From contig JAHHHA010000033.1 in the NCBI GenBank assembly GCA_019359615.1, positions 1 to 64,000 of the forward strand: a DNA stretch of 64,000 nucleotides, written 5' to 3'. Below are positions 16,433 through 25,544 of this stretch, piece by piece (the stretch's first letter is position 1; each line of letters opens with the position of its first letter). This DNA comes from Cyanosarcina radialis HA8281-LM2. Its GTDB lineage: Bacteria > Cyanobacteriota > Cyanobacteriia > Cyanobacteriales > CCAP-1448. Below the pieces are notes generated by a model. It was not told where the DNA came from and searched no databases. It saw only the letters and a list, made by a program, of their open reading frames with translations. Both the position numbers and the translations under genes were made by a program.

Positions 16433-18118
16433 ATGTCAATAACTAATCGTATTGAGTTCAATAACTTGCGCGGCGACCTCTTTGGCGGTGTAACGGCTGC
16501 TATAGTTTCGCTGCCCCTAGCGCTAGCCTTCGGCGTGGCTTCTGGGGCCGGGCCGATCGCAGGTCTTTACGGTGCTGTGTGCGTCGGCTTTTTTGCGGCC
16601 CTATTTGGCGGCACGCCCACTCTGATTTCCGAACCCACCGGGCCGATGACGGTGGTGATGACGGCGATCGTCGCTAACCTCACCGCTGCCAATCCCGAAC
16701 AAGGCTTAGCCATGGCGTTTACCGTCGTCATGCTGGCTGGAATATTTCAAATTGTCTTCGGCATCTTCAAACTGGGGAAATACATCACCCTGATGCCCTA
16801 CAGCGTGATTTCCGGCTTCATGTCGGGAATTGGTGTCATTCTCATCATCTTGCAAATTGCCCCGTTTGTCGGTCAGCCTACGCCCAAAGGTGGGGTGATC
16901 GGTACGGTGCAAAACCTGCCCCAGCTTTTATCTAACATCAATCCCGTCGAAGCCACTTTGGGAGCGATAACGCTGGCAATTCTGTTCTTGATGCCAAAGA
17001 AATTCAAGCGTTTCATCCCACCCCAACTGCTGGCATTAATCGTCGGTACGGTTGTAGCCTTAACAGCTTTTGCTAACTCTGATATCCGCACCATCGGCAC
17101 CGTGGCCCCGATCGCTACTAGTTTGCCCAAGTTGCAACTGCCGACTTTTACTCTCCAGCAAATCACGATTATGGTGGTTGATGGTGCTGTCCTGGGGCTG
17201 CTGGGGTGCATCGATACCTTACTCACCGCCGTCATTGCCGACAGCTTAACCCGTACCGAACACAAATCCGATAAGGAATTAATCGGTCAAGGCATTGGCA
17301 ACCTAGTTTCCGGTTTATTGGGCGGCTTGCCCGGTGCTGGGGCAACGATGGGTACAGTCGTCAATATCCAAACTGGTGCTAGCACTGCTTTATCTGGCTT
17401 GACTCGCGCCTTAATTTTGTTAGTCGTGGTTTTAGGGGCGGCTAACCTGACTCAAAGCATTCCGATGGCGGTACTAGCGGGGATTGCCCTCAAAGTCGGG
17501 ATCGACATTCTCGATTGGAGTTTCCTCAAGCGATCGCATAAAGTTTCCGCTAAAGGGTCGCTGATCATGTACGGCGTGTTGCTGCTGACGGTATTTGTCG
17601 ATCTGATCGTGGCAGTTGGTATAGGAGTATTTATCGCCAATATCCTCACCATCGAACGTTTGAGCAACCTTCAGTCTAAGGAAGTCAAAACCATTACCGA
17701 TGCTGACGATGAAATTACCTTGAATGACGAAGAAAAGCGGCTGCTAGACCAAGCCAAGGGACGAGTGCTGCTGTTCTACCTCAGCGGGCCGATGATCTTT
17801 GGGGTATCGAAAGCGATCGCTCGCGAACACGCAGCGATTAAAAATACTGATGCCCTAGTCCTCGATCTGAGTGACGTTCCCCTCTTAGGGGTGACGGCTT
17901 CTCTAGAAATCGAGAATGCAATTAAGGAAGCGTGCGATCGAGGAGTTGACGTGTTTATCGTCGGGGCGGCAGGTAAAATCAAGCAGCGGTTAGAACGCTT
18001 GGGCGTGTTCGCTAAGATTCCAGGCGATCGCCTCCTGATGGATCGAACCGAGGCCTTGCGGCAAGCCGTCGCCCTAGTTGCAAACCGCCAAGAGAGTGCG
18101 GCTGCACTTAGCCGTTAG
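16433..18118 (+). CDS. bicA: SulP-family bicarbonate transporter BicA
   Basis: A membrane transporter of 561 residues from the ATG at 16433. The N-terminus MSITNRIEFNNLRGDLFGGVTAAIVSLPLALAFG and the GGTPTLISEPTGPMTVVMTAI segment are those of BicA, the low-affinity, high-flux Na+-dependent HCO3- transporter of the plasma membrane that feeds the CO2-concentrating mechanism. About 10-14 helices are followed by a C-terminal cytoplasmic STAS domain (from about 440: GRVLLFYLSGPMIFGVSKAI, ALVLDLSDVPLLGVTASLEIENA). The neighbouring Na+/H+ antiporter gene fits its Na+ dependence. The start at 16433 matches the usual BicA N-terminus; a longer form from 16361 is possible. Confidence 0.88.
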   Translation: MSITNRIEFNNLRGDLFGGVTAAIVSLPLALAFGVASGAGPIAGLYGAVCVGFFAALFGGTPTLISEPTGPMTVVMTAIVANLTAANPEQGLAMAFTVVMLAGIFQIVFGIFKLGKYITLMPYSVISGFMSGIGVILIILQIAPFVGQPTPKGGVIGTVQNLPQLLSNINPVEATLGAITLAILFLMPKKFKRFIPPQLLALIVGTVVALTAFANSDIRTIGTVAPIATSLPKLQLPTFTLQQITIMVVDGAVLGLLGCIDTLLTAVIADSLTRTEHKSDKELIGQGIGNLVSGLLGGLPGAGATMGTVVNIQTGASTALSGLTRALILLVVVLGAANLTQSIPMAVLAGIALKVGIDILDWSFLKRSHKVSAKGSLIMYGVLLLTVFVDLIVAVGIGVFIANILTIERLSNLQSKEVKTITDADDEITLNDEEKRLLDQAKGRVLLFYLSGPMIFGVSKAIAREHAAIKNTDALVLDLSDVPLLGVTASLEIENAIKEACDRGVDVFIVGAAGKIKQRLERLGVFAKIPGDRLLMDRTEALRQAVALVANRQESAAALSR

Positions 18119-18371
18119 TGACACATCCAAAACGGTGCTCCTGCGACGGACTGTTGAATTGAAGTCAGGATCGAGGTTGTCGCCGTCTAACACACCCTAC
18201 CGTAATTCAACTTGGACTAGGCTAAAGAATGCCCCATGCCCTATGCCCTATGCCCCATAACCAGTCTAAACTTTCCACCGATCGAAGAGAAAGGTAAATA
18301 GCGATCGCTTTATCAACTGCAAATCGAGCGAAACTGAAAAGACGATCGTTTCAAAACAGTAACCGAATTCA

Positions 18372-19766
18372 ATGACTTGGATATCTTCACTAACATTTCC
18401 TTTCCAGTTGCCCCTGCTGGCAACTGCTGAGGCTCAATACGCCCCCATCGTGCTAACTGGGGTGCTGCTGAGTTTAGTCATTATCTACATCGCTAGTAAA
18501 GTTGGAGCCGAAATTTCCAGGATGCTAGACTTTCCTCCAGTTTTAGGAGAGTTGATTGCTGGTGTGGTGGTGGGAATTTCTGCCTTGCATCTCGTCGTTT
18601 TTCCCGAAAGCGGCGCTACTGCTTCTGATTCAGTAGTGATGTGGATCTTGCAAGCGATCGACGATCTTACCCCTGAAGCGGTAACGTCCATCTTTGATTC
18701 TCAAAGCGAGATCGTCTCGTTGCTAGCCGAACTGGGTGTCATCATCTTGTTATTTGAAATCGGTCTGGAATCCGACGTTAAAGAACTGCAAAAAGTTGGC
18801 TGGCAAGCGACTATAGTAGCTTGCGTGGGGGTAACAGTTCCATTTGGCGCAGGGACGGCGGGTTTAATGTGGTTCTTCCACGTTCCAGCCATTCCGGCGA
18901 TTTTTGCTGGCGCGGCGCTAACGGCTACCAGTATCGGCATTACCTCCAAAGTGTTATCAGAACTCGGACAACTCAAATCGGCGGAAGGTCAGATTATTGT
19001 CGGTGCTGCCGTAATCGACGATATCATTGGCATCGTGGTTTTGGCAGTGGTAGCCAGCCTCGCTAAAACTGGTGAAGTAGATATTGGCAATGTCATCTAT
19101 TTAATTGTCAGTGCGACAGTTTTTCTAGTTGGTGCAATTCTCCTGGGCAATTTATTTAATAAAGCCTTTGTCAAGGCTACTGAGATCTTGAAAACTAGGG
19201 GGAATTTGATCGTTCCAGCGATGATATTTGCCTTCTTCATGGCTTTTATCGGCAACGCCATTCATTTAGAAGCAATCTTGGGTTCGTTTGCGGCTGGTTT
19301 GGTTTTAGATGAAACCGACGAGCGCAACGAACTCGACGAACAAATCATGCCGATCGCTGATATTTTAGTCCCAATTTTCTTTGTCACGGTAGGTGCTAAA
19401 GCCGATATCGGGGTTCTCAATCCGATTAATCCAGAAAATCGGGCCGGTTTAATCATTGCCTCCTTCTTGATTGTCGTCGCCATTTTGGGCAAAGTCGTCA
19501 CTGGGTGGTCAGTATTCGGTCAACCTGGAATTAACCGCTTGGCGATCGGCATCGGCATGATTCCGCGAGGTGAAGTCGGGCTAGTATTTGCAGCTATTGG
19601 GACGGCTAGCGGGGTTCTCGATAAACCCTTACAAGTAGCGATTATCGTCATGGTGATTCTGACAACTTTCTTAGCTCCGCCGCTGTTACGAGTTGTATTT
19701 GGCGAACCTGTATCTTTAGAAGGGGAGCCAGAAGGAGTGATGGAAAAAGTCGATGCGGTTAAGTAA
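18372..19766 (+). CDS. Na+/H+ antiporter, CPA2/NhaS3-like
   Basis: 464 residues with about twelve membrane helices, in the KefB/CPA2 group and resembling cyanobacterial NhaS3. Landmarks are FPPVLGELIAGVVVGIS, ILLFEIGLESDVKEL, TATSIGITSKVLSELG, the ion-binding AAVIDDIIGIVVLAVV with the Asp-Asp pair, and PRGEVGLVFAAIG. There is no C-terminal NAD-binding TrkA-N domain. It would exchange Na+ for H+ across the plasma or thylakoid membrane. The gene follows bicA on the same strand after about 250 bases and could recycle the Na+ imported with bicarbonate; this link is inference. Confidence 0.88.
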   Translation: MTWISSLTFPFQLPLLATAEAQYAPIVLTGVLLSLVIIYIASKVGAEISRMLDFPPVLGELIAGVVVGISALHLVVFPESGATASDSVVMWILQAIDDLTPEAVTSIFDSQSEIVSLLAELGVIILLFEIGLESDVKELQKVGWQATIVACVGVTVPFGAGTAGLMWFFHVPAIPAIFAGAALTATSIGITSKVLSELGQLKSAEGQIIVGAAVIDDIIGIVVLAVVASLAKTGEVDIGNVIYLIVSATVFLVGAILLGNLFNKAFVKATEILKTRGNLIVPAMIFAFFMAFIGNAIHLEAILGSFAAGLVLDETDERNELDEQIMPIADILVPIFFVTVGAKADIGVLNPINPENRAGLIIASFLIVVAILGKVVTGWSVFGQPGINRLAIGIGMIPRGEVGLVFAAIGTASGVLDKPLQVAIIVMVILTTFLAPPLLRVVFGEPVSLEGEPEGVMEKVDAVK

Positions 19767-19795
19767 TAAGTAACAAGTAATAAGTAATAAGTAAG
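19761..19795 (+). repeat. Short tandem repeat of AGTAATA units
   Basis: Five near-perfect copies of a heptamer (AAGTAAT, one with AAGTAAC) follow the antiporter stop codon. The same motif flanks moeA (48450-48475 and 49796-49820). Such heptanucleotide STRRs are typical of filamentous cyanobacterial spacers. Confidence 0.8.
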
Positions 19796-19872
19796 CTGGA
19801 AAATCTTTATCTTGCTTATTACTTACTACTCAGATTACAGTGATATTCAACTTTAAGTCAGTTTAGGTATTT

Positions 19873-20337
19873 ATGCTAAGATCGATAAAAAAACTGCTCG
19901 GAATATTCAACGACGATAATTTTATTTGGGGAATTCACAAAGTTGAAAATTTGGTTTCCAAAGTTTTATCTGTGGCTTTGATAATTGTTATTAGCGTTTC
20001 TCTATTTGATTTAGTGTTAATTCTATGCAAAGATTTATTGGCGACTGAACCATTTGGATTTTTCAATAAAACATTGATTGAAATATTTGGTCTATTTTTA
20101 AACATATTAATCGCTCTGGAGCTACTAGAAAACATCACTGCTTATCTGAAAAAACATATCGTTCAAGTTGAATTGGTTGTGGTGACAGCTTTAATAGCTG
20201 TCGCTCGGAAAATCATTATCTTCGATCCCAAACAATACGACAAAATCGATTTAATTGCTTTAGCGATCGCTAGCTTAGCTCTGTCAGTTAGTTACTGGTT
20301 GATCCGACGGATGAATCAAACTGCAAGCCCAGAATAA
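19873..20337 (+). CDS. PsiE-like membrane protein
   Basis: 154 residues with four hydrophobic helices: about 30-52 (VLSVALIIVISVSLFDLVLIL), 72-88, 98-114 (VELVVVTALIAVARKIII) and 124-144. The layout and the central AVARKIIIFDP motif match the phosphate-starvation-inducible PsiE family. The precise function is not established. Its stop lies six bases before the next gene's ATG, so the two may be cotranscribed. Confidence 0.8.
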   Translation: MLRSIKKLLGIFNDDNFIWGIHKVENLVSKVLSVALIIVISVSLFDLVLILCKDLLATEPFGFFNKTLIEIFGLFLNILIALELLENITAYLKKHIVQVELVVVTALIAVARKIIIFDPKQYDKIDLIALAIASLALSVSYWLIRRMNQTASPE

Positions 20338-20343
20338 CTTTTC

Positions 20344-21201
20344 ATGTCTTCAGATTCATTGTTTGCCGATCGCGCGGCAGTTTTAGCCACTATGCACCGC
20401 AAAGAGCAGGTAATGGCTCCAATTCTAGAAACAGAACTGGGAGTACGAATTCTGCTGCCCGAAAACTTCGATAGCGATCGCTTCGGCACTTTTACTAGAG
20501 ACATTAAGCGTCCTGGCGACCAACAGCAAACCGCCAGAATCAAAGCCGAATCAGCCATGGAGTTAACGGGTCACAGTTTAGCTGTCGCCAACGAAGGCTC
20601 TTTCGGCCCCCATCCCCTGATGCCTTACATTTCCTGTAATCGCGAACTTGCGATCTTGGTCGATCGAGAAAATGATTTAGAAATCGTCGGGCAAGCGTTG
20701 TCTACAGCGACAAATTACAGTCACCAACAGGTGACAACAGTTGCAGAAGCACGATCGTTCGCCGACAAAATTGGTTTTCCCCAGCATGGTTTGGTGGCGA
20801 TGGCAGATCCAGATGCGAGATCGCAAACTGAGATCTTCAAGGGGATCGACACAGAAGATCGACTGATTGAAGTGGTTAACTCGATGTTGGCTAAATTCGA
20901 TCGCGTGCATCTAGAAACTGATATGCGGGCCATGTACAACCCAACGCGGATGCAGGTAATCGCTCAAGCCACTCAAGATTTGGTTAAGGTAGCGAAGCAA
21001 TGTTGCCCTCAGTGTCAGCGTCCGGGATTTGCAGTTATTCGACGACGACAGGGATTGCCTTGCTCCTGGTGCGGTCTGCCGACAGAATTGACTTTAGCTG
21101 ACATCTACCAATGCCAAAAGTGCAATTTTAGCCGAGAAGTCCTTTTCCCAGACGATCGAGAAACTGCCGATCCGGGTCGATGTTTTTACTGCAATCCTTA
21201 G
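20344..21201 (+). CDS. DUF6671-type protein with zinc ribbons
   Basis: 285 residues, apparently cytoplasmic. The N-terminal two thirds contain the conserved ATMHRKEQVMAP and AESAMELTGHSLAVANEGSFGPHP segments of an uncharacterised family (DUF6671, recognised from memory). The C-terminal third has four CxxC knuckles, CPQC, CSWC, CQKC and CFYC, arranged as two zinc ribbons. The reaction is unknown. It lies six bases downstream of the psiE-like gene. Confidence 0.72.
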   Translation: MSSDSLFADRAAVLATMHRKEQVMAPILETELGVRILLPENFDSDRFGTFTRDIKRPGDQQQTARIKAESAMELTGHSLAVANEGSFGPHPLMPYISCNRELAILVDRENDLEIVGQALSTATNYSHQQVTTVAEARSFADKIGFPQHGLVAMADPDARSQTEIFKGIDTEDRLIEVVNSMLAKFDRVHLETDMRAMYNPTRMQVIAQATQDLVKVAKQCCPQCQRPGFAVIRRRQGLPCSWCGLPTELTLADIYQCQKCNFSREVLFPDDRETADPGRCFYCNP

Positions 21202-21358
21202 TTCCTGGTGTGAGATCCAAAAGCCTGATGGCGATCGATCTCGGCTCAAATCAAATTGGGCGATCGACACATCTTGGTAAAATTTCGCAACAAAGGTTTA
21301 CAAATAGTTAATATTTCGTTACACTGTTACAGAAGCTGTCTCACACCAAGAAATCATC

Positions 21359-21919
21359 ATGTTTAGCTCTTTCAATGGTTTGAAACTTTTAGCAGCTACG
21401 ATCGCTCTGGCAAGCGCCAGTCTGCTCGCGAGTGAGGCTGCCTTAGCAGGATCTTGTTCCTCCAGGTCTGCTGGTTCCACAGCTAGTTCTCAAGTTAAAG
21501 GTCAAACAGGACAGCAGACAGTTGTTGACATTGCTGCTTCGCAAGGCTCCTTCAAAACTCTTACCGCCGCTTTGAAAGCCGCTGGCTTAGAAGAGGTACT
21601 GCAAGGAAAAGGACCTTTTACCGTTTTTGCCCCTACCGATGAGGCTTTTGCGGCTCTACCGGAAGGCACGGTAGAAGAGTTACTCAAGCCAGAAAATAAA
21701 GACAAACTGGTCAAGATTTTGACCTATCACGTCGTTCCGGGTGCTGTCACCTCCACTAGCTTAAAAGCAGGTGAAGTGGCTACCGTTGAAGGCAATCCAG
21801 TGACCATCCAGTTAGGCGAGTCGGTGAAAGTCAATGATGCTCGCGTTGTCACCCCTGATATCAAAGCTAGCAACGGAGTCATCCATGTCATCGATAAAGT
21901 TATCCTGCCGCCGAATTAG
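21359..21919 (+). CDS. Secreted fasciclin (FAS1) domain protein
   Basis: 186 residues with a signal peptide (about 1-30, ending SEAALAG) and one FAS1 domain: [63 protein letters not shown] and the C-terminal [19 protein letters not shown]1 proteins are extracellular or periplasmic adhesion-type proteins, common in cyanobacteria. The length is normal for the single-domain form. Monocistronic. Confidence 0.93.
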   Translation: MFSSFNGLKLLAATIALASASLLASEAALAGSCSSRSAGSTASSQVKGQTGQQTVVDIAASQGSFKTLTAALKAAGLEEVLQGKGPFTVFAPTDEAFAALPEGTVEELLKPENKDKLVKILTYHVVPGAVTSTSLKAGEVATVEGNPVTIQLGESVKVNDARVVTPDIKASNGVIHVIDKVILPPN

Positions 21920-21937
21920 GTAGATTAGCTCTGCGAT

Positions 21938-22227
21938 CGACATCTCCAGAAATTAAACTAAAGGGCAGGCAAGATGCCATTGCTGTCAAGTTAACGGTCA
22001 AAGCCTTCATCCGTCAGGGGTTCAAAACCCCTGCCTCATAGTTAAAGTCCTCTAAAGAGGACTCAATTCCAGTAAACCTAGTCCACTGAGCGTGGACTTG
22101 TGCTATTAGCCAGAGGTTTTCAACCTCTGGCGTGCCGTTGAAGATCGAGGTACAGCAATGGCTCTAGCCCTAAGTTGACACCAATGGCTTTCCTGCCTAC
22201 CTCACAAGAATCCTTGAAGATGTCTAA
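21938..22227. mobile_element. MITE-like element with internal hairpin array
   Basis: The ends are GACATCTCCAGAAATTAA and (complement of) TTGAAGATGTCTAATC, matching the terminal sequences of the smaller copies at 27504 and 42847, with the shared GGGCAGGCAAGATGCC inside. This copy is expanded by about 200 bases that hold four successive perfect hairpins: CAGGGGTT/AACCCCTG (22015-22033), GTCCTCT/AGAGGAC (22047-22062), GTCCAC/GTGGAC (22081-22097) and CCAGAGGTT/AACCTCTGG (22110-22130). No open frame was seen. Confidence 0.65.
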
Positions 22228-22349
22228 TCGACTCAAGATCGAACAGACAAGGGGGAATTTTTGCAGATGCAGATCTTCCTCCTTGTCTTTTTTTGCCAGC
22301 TAGTAGGCAATACTACATTTGGTATCGATCGAACGAGTCGAAGTTTGAA

Positions 22350-22853
22350 ATGATTTACTTCACTTTTTACGAGAGTCCGATTCAATCTTTGCGGCTGGTT
22401 TCTGATGGGCGATCGCTCCTCGGACTGTATATGATGTCTGAGAAGCATTATCTAATTCCTCAAACCGATTGGGTGGAAGATGACTCGGTTGCTCCCTTCC
22501 CAGAAACCAAGCAACAACTGACGGCATATTTTGCAGGCACTTTGGCTGAATTCGATCTGTCTTTACAGATGCAAGGAACGGCTTTTCAGCAGAAAGTTTG
22601 GCAAGCGCTCAAAACCATTCCTTACGGCACTACCTTGTCCTACGGAGAGTTAGCCCGACAAATCGGACAACCTCAAGCTTCTCGTGCGGTGGGACTAGCC
22701 AACGGCCGAAACCCGATTTCGATTATCGTTCCCTGCCATCGCGTCATTGGAGCCAACGGCAAGTTAACCGGATATGGCGGCGGGATCGATCGCAAACAAT
22801 GGTTGCTCAATCATGAGTCCTTAATGCGGATGAAACACGATACCAGCCAATAA
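22350..22853 (+). CDS. ogt: Methylated-DNA-[protein]-cysteine methyltransferase
   Basis: Removes alkyl groups from O6-alkylguanine by transfer to its own cysteine. From the ATG at 22350 it is 167 residues. The catalytic motif is IVPCHRVIG with C129; other family marks are GTAFQQKVWQAL, PYGTTLSYGELA, ASRAVGLANGRNP and YGGGIDRKQWLLNHE. An in-frame upstream ATG at 22293 would add 19 residues not expected in this family (the protein usually starts close to the beta-sheet segment YFTFYESPI). Confidence 0.93.
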   Translation: MIYFTFYESPIQSLRLVSDGRSLLGLYMMSEKHYLIPQTDWVEDDSVAPFPETKQQLTAYFAGTLAEFDLSLQMQGTAFQQKVWQALKTIPYGTTLSYGELARQIGQPQASRAVGLANGRNPISIIVPCHRVIGANGKLTGYGGGIDRKQWLLNHESLMRMKHDTSQ

Positions 22854-22985
22854 AACTTATATTCCTATTTGATGGAATCTTTAACAGATGCAGCAGTCAT
22901 TGATGCTTTAAGATCTAGTCTTCTCAGGCAACTGGACGAATAGAAGCGATCGCCGATCGAACTCTACTAAAAATACTTTATTAAT

Positions 22986-23795
22986 ATGACTAAAATTAAA
23001 AGTCCGCTGCGATACCCAGGCGGTAAATCAAAAGCGATCGGTCAAATAATTCCCCACCTACCTCTAAACTTTACTGAATACCGCGAACCTTTTGTTGGGG
23101 GTGGTTCGGTTTTTCTGGCAGTAAAACAGCTATTTAATAATCGAGTAAAATCCTACCGAATAAACGATCTAAATTACGATTTGTATTGTTTTTGGAAATA
23201 TGCTAGAGACGAAATCGAATTACTTGTCGATCGCATTACAGAAATCAAACAAAAATATCTAGATGGTAGAGAGTTATTCAACTACTTTACCCGCCACGAT
23301 TTAAAGTTGAGTGAATTCGAGCGAGCCGTAAGATTTTTTATCCTCAATCGCATCACTTTTTCTGGGACTGTTGATTCGGGCGGCTACTCTCAACAGGCTT
23401 TCGAGCGCAGGTTTACAGATTCATCGATCGATCGCTTGCGGCAACTTTCTCCGTTACTATTATCTGTTGACATTACCAATAAAGATTACGAAGAGCTATT
23501 GCTTCAAGATGGAGAGGGAGTTTTAATTTTTCTCGATCCACCCTATTTTAGTGCTACCAAATCCCGACTTTATGGCGTAAAAGGAACGTTACACACTGCT
23601 TTTGACCACGATCGCTTTGCTGCAAATATGCGTAAATGCCAACACAGATGGTTAATTACTTACGATGATTCTGTGGAAATTAGGAAGTTATTTAACTTTG
23701 CCAACATCACCGAATGGACTCTGCAATACGGCATGAACAACTACAAACAAGAATTTGCTGCCACTGGCAAAGAACTAATAATCAAGAATTACTAG
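22986..23795 (+). CDS. dam: DNA adenine methylase (Dam/D12 class)
   Basis: 269 residues, N6-adenine methyltransferase of the alpha (D12) class. RYPGGK at 9-14, the SAM-binding EPFVGGGS at 34-41, and catalytic DPPY at 184-187 appear in the order of the class. GATC is the usual target of such enzymes, and GATC forms the centre of the HIP1 octamer that saturates this genome, so a housekeeping role like that of DmtA is plausible. No restriction gene adjoins it, so it is an orphan. The gene is more AT-rich than its surroundings. Confidence 0.9.
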   Translation: MTKIKSPLRYPGGKSKAIGQIIPHLPLNFTEYREPFVGGGSVFLAVKQLFNNRVKSYRINDLNYDLYCFWKYARDEIELLVDRITEIKQKYLDGRELFNYFTRHDLKLSEFERAVRFFILNRITFSGTVDSGGYSQQAFERRFTDSSIDRLRQLSPLLLSVDITNKDYEELLLQDGEGVLIFLDPPYFSATKSRLYGVKGTLHTAFDHDRFAANMRKCQHRWLITYDDSVEIRKLFNFANITEWTLQYGMNNYKQEFAATGKELIIKNY

Positions 23796-23809
23796 CGAGG
23801 AAGCGATCG

Positions 23810-23920
23810 CTATTTGTCTCCCATCCCTCGGACTCCATTCAACAGCATCAGCAATCCGCCTATCAGAATTGATAGGGCTAAACCTCCAAAAATCCAATCT
23901 AGTAGCGTATTACTCTCCAT
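23810..23920 (-). CDS. Tiny membrane protein co-encoded with the lipase
   Basis: An ORF of 36 codons reads MESNTLLDWIFGGLALSILIGG then LLMLLNGVRGMGDK. It has one clear hydrophobic helix (about 8-28) with a positively charged C-terminal side. Its ATG lies inside the last codons of the lipase gene (overlap 23910-23920), so it would be translationally coupled to it. It is not a known photosystem subunit that I recognise. The helix, its length and the coupling support a real gene, but there is no homology evidence. Confidence 0.5.
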   Translation of the reverse strand: MESNTLLDWIFGGLALSILIGGLLMLLNGVRGMGDK

Positions 23921-25259
23921 GTTTTTTGTTCCTTTCTTTTCTTTTATTTTTTTCTAGAGCACCACAATAAGTGCGAGTCATATTGTGATTATCTCCCACA
24001 GTCGCAGTAGATTCTAGCTCACTACCATTTTTTGTTCTCCGAGCTTGATGAGTAAAATAAATAGGTATTCCTATATGTTGATAATCTGTCTCAAAAACTC
24101 CTCGTGTAAGTGTATTAAATAAAGAGCGGATTCTCTTTAATATTAATCTCCTATCTAAATCGATACCGAGCTTAAACCATACAGGCAAAGGAATTTTAGT
24201 AACTAAATCTTCACTATTGGCAAATCTAAAAGACTCAATCTTACCGTCAGACATAAATTCATTAAACTTATCAGCAAATTTATTATCACCCACTCTTGGA
24301 GAAGCAAAGGTATAAAGTCCGATTGGACTCTTTAGCTTATTTTTTCCGGCAATATCCAATTGTCTGGCAATATCCAAAGCAGCAATAGTAGCCAAAGCAC
24401 CTCCGAGACTATGCCCAGCTATATAAACGTTGGCACGATCGAGATTCTGGTTTGAAACATAATCATTTATCGCCTGATAAATAGATTGATTTTTAAGTTT
24501 GAATTTGCTTTTTTTCCATAAAAATTGTCTGATTACACTATCAATCTTGATTGAAATTTTATTGATGTAATTATCTCCGATTATAATTCCCGGCCGAAAA
24601 TCAGTATACATTTTATTAAATCCCAAACTGATTTTACCAAAATCTTCAGTTTCCTTATTTTCAGTTTTCTTCAGTTCGAGAACGGTTCTTGTCAAAAAAT
24701 TTAGTTGCTTAAACTGAGCATTGCTAAACCATTCCGCTGGCTCCAGCGTACCTCTGAAAATCACAAAAACAAACTTATCCTTTCTTTCTTGTCTTTCGGC
24801 AATAAAGCCAAATCTATCGATATCAACTATCTTCTTATTAAGAAAATAATTGATAGGATAATAAGATGTATATTCATAAGTTTTAAGGATTTTATATTTA
24901 TAATAGTCACTGTCAGGAAATTTACTGGCTATATTTTCATTTTTTAAGTCTTCTTCATTGAGAAGATAGTATTCAGTCAAAGGACTTGACTCGATCTCTT
25001 TCTTGGCATAAATCCAATTATTATTAAATTCTATATTTTCTAATCGTCTGTTTGCTTCTAGAGTAAACTCTTGAGGTTCTTTTTTCGTTTCAAACCAGTT
25101 ATTAAAACATCCGTGGTCGGCATAGGAGATCCGAACCAAATTGGCAAGCTCCCAAGCTATTTCAGGATCGATTTCAGGGTATTTCTCTAATTGAATCGGT
25201 TTTTCCGGTTGGGATATTTTGTCTTCGTTTGCATCGGTTGAAATCTTAATCTCTTTCAT
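23910..25259 (-). CDS. Class 3 lipase-family alpha/beta hydrolase
   Basis: 449 residues, no signal peptide. The nucleophile elbow is GHSLGGALATIAALDIA (Gly-His-Ser-Leu-Gly), preceded by VFVIFRGTLEPAEW (oxyanion region) and followed by YTFASPRVGDNKFA, the Asp region NSEDLVTKIP, and a His region (YQHIG), the order of fungal-type Lipase_3 enzymes. It probably hydrolyses acylglycerols or membrane lipids. The Lys- and Asn-rich composition and low GC differ from neighbouring genes, suggesting transfer. A 36-residue membrane ORF overlaps its 3' end. Confidence 0.85.
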   Translation of the reverse strand: MKEIKISTDANEDKISQPEKPIQLEKYPEIDPEIAWELANLVRISYADHGCFNNWFETKKEPQEFTLEANRRLENIEFNNNWIYAKKEIESSPLTEYYLLNEEDLKNENIASKFPDSDYYKYKILKTYEYTSYYPINYFLNKKIVDIDRFGFIAERQERKDKFVFVIFRGTLEPAEWFSNAQFKQLNFLTRTVLELKKTENKETEDFGKISLGFNKMYTDFRPGIIIGDNYINKISIKIDSVIRQFLWKKSKFKLKNQSIYQAINDYVSNQNLDRANVYIAGHSLGGALATIAALDIARQLDIAGKNKLKSPIGLYTFASPRVGDNKFADKFNEFMSDGKIESFRFANSEDLVTKIPLPVWFKLGIDLDRRLILKRIRSLFNTLTRGVFETDYQHIGIPIYFTHQARRTKNGSELESTATVGDNHNMTRTYCGALEKNKRKERNKKHGE

Positions 25260-25544
25260 CTGCTATTTTGGTATTTAATTATTCGTGTCTGTAGATTAAC
25301 ATCTGTCAAGCCATAAACTCATGTATTTTTTTTATTTCTTAACTATGTGGTTTCAACTGCCATGGTAAATTATCCAGCCCTCACCTTTCCTACTGGCGAA
25401 GAGTGTCTGCGAGAACGGGGTGTGAGTTAAATAGCATAACCTAACGAGATTTGACATCAGAAAACGATCGCTCTTGCAACCAGCTAGCCGATCGAATTGG
25501 CTAAAATAGCGATAAATTCTTTTTTTCATCTAAAAGGAAAGTTT

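Noticed and set aside
22872-22943. A 23-codon ORF starting MESLTDAAVIDALRSSLL between ogt and dam
   Set aside because: No ribosome-binding site, no recognisable family, and too short to support.
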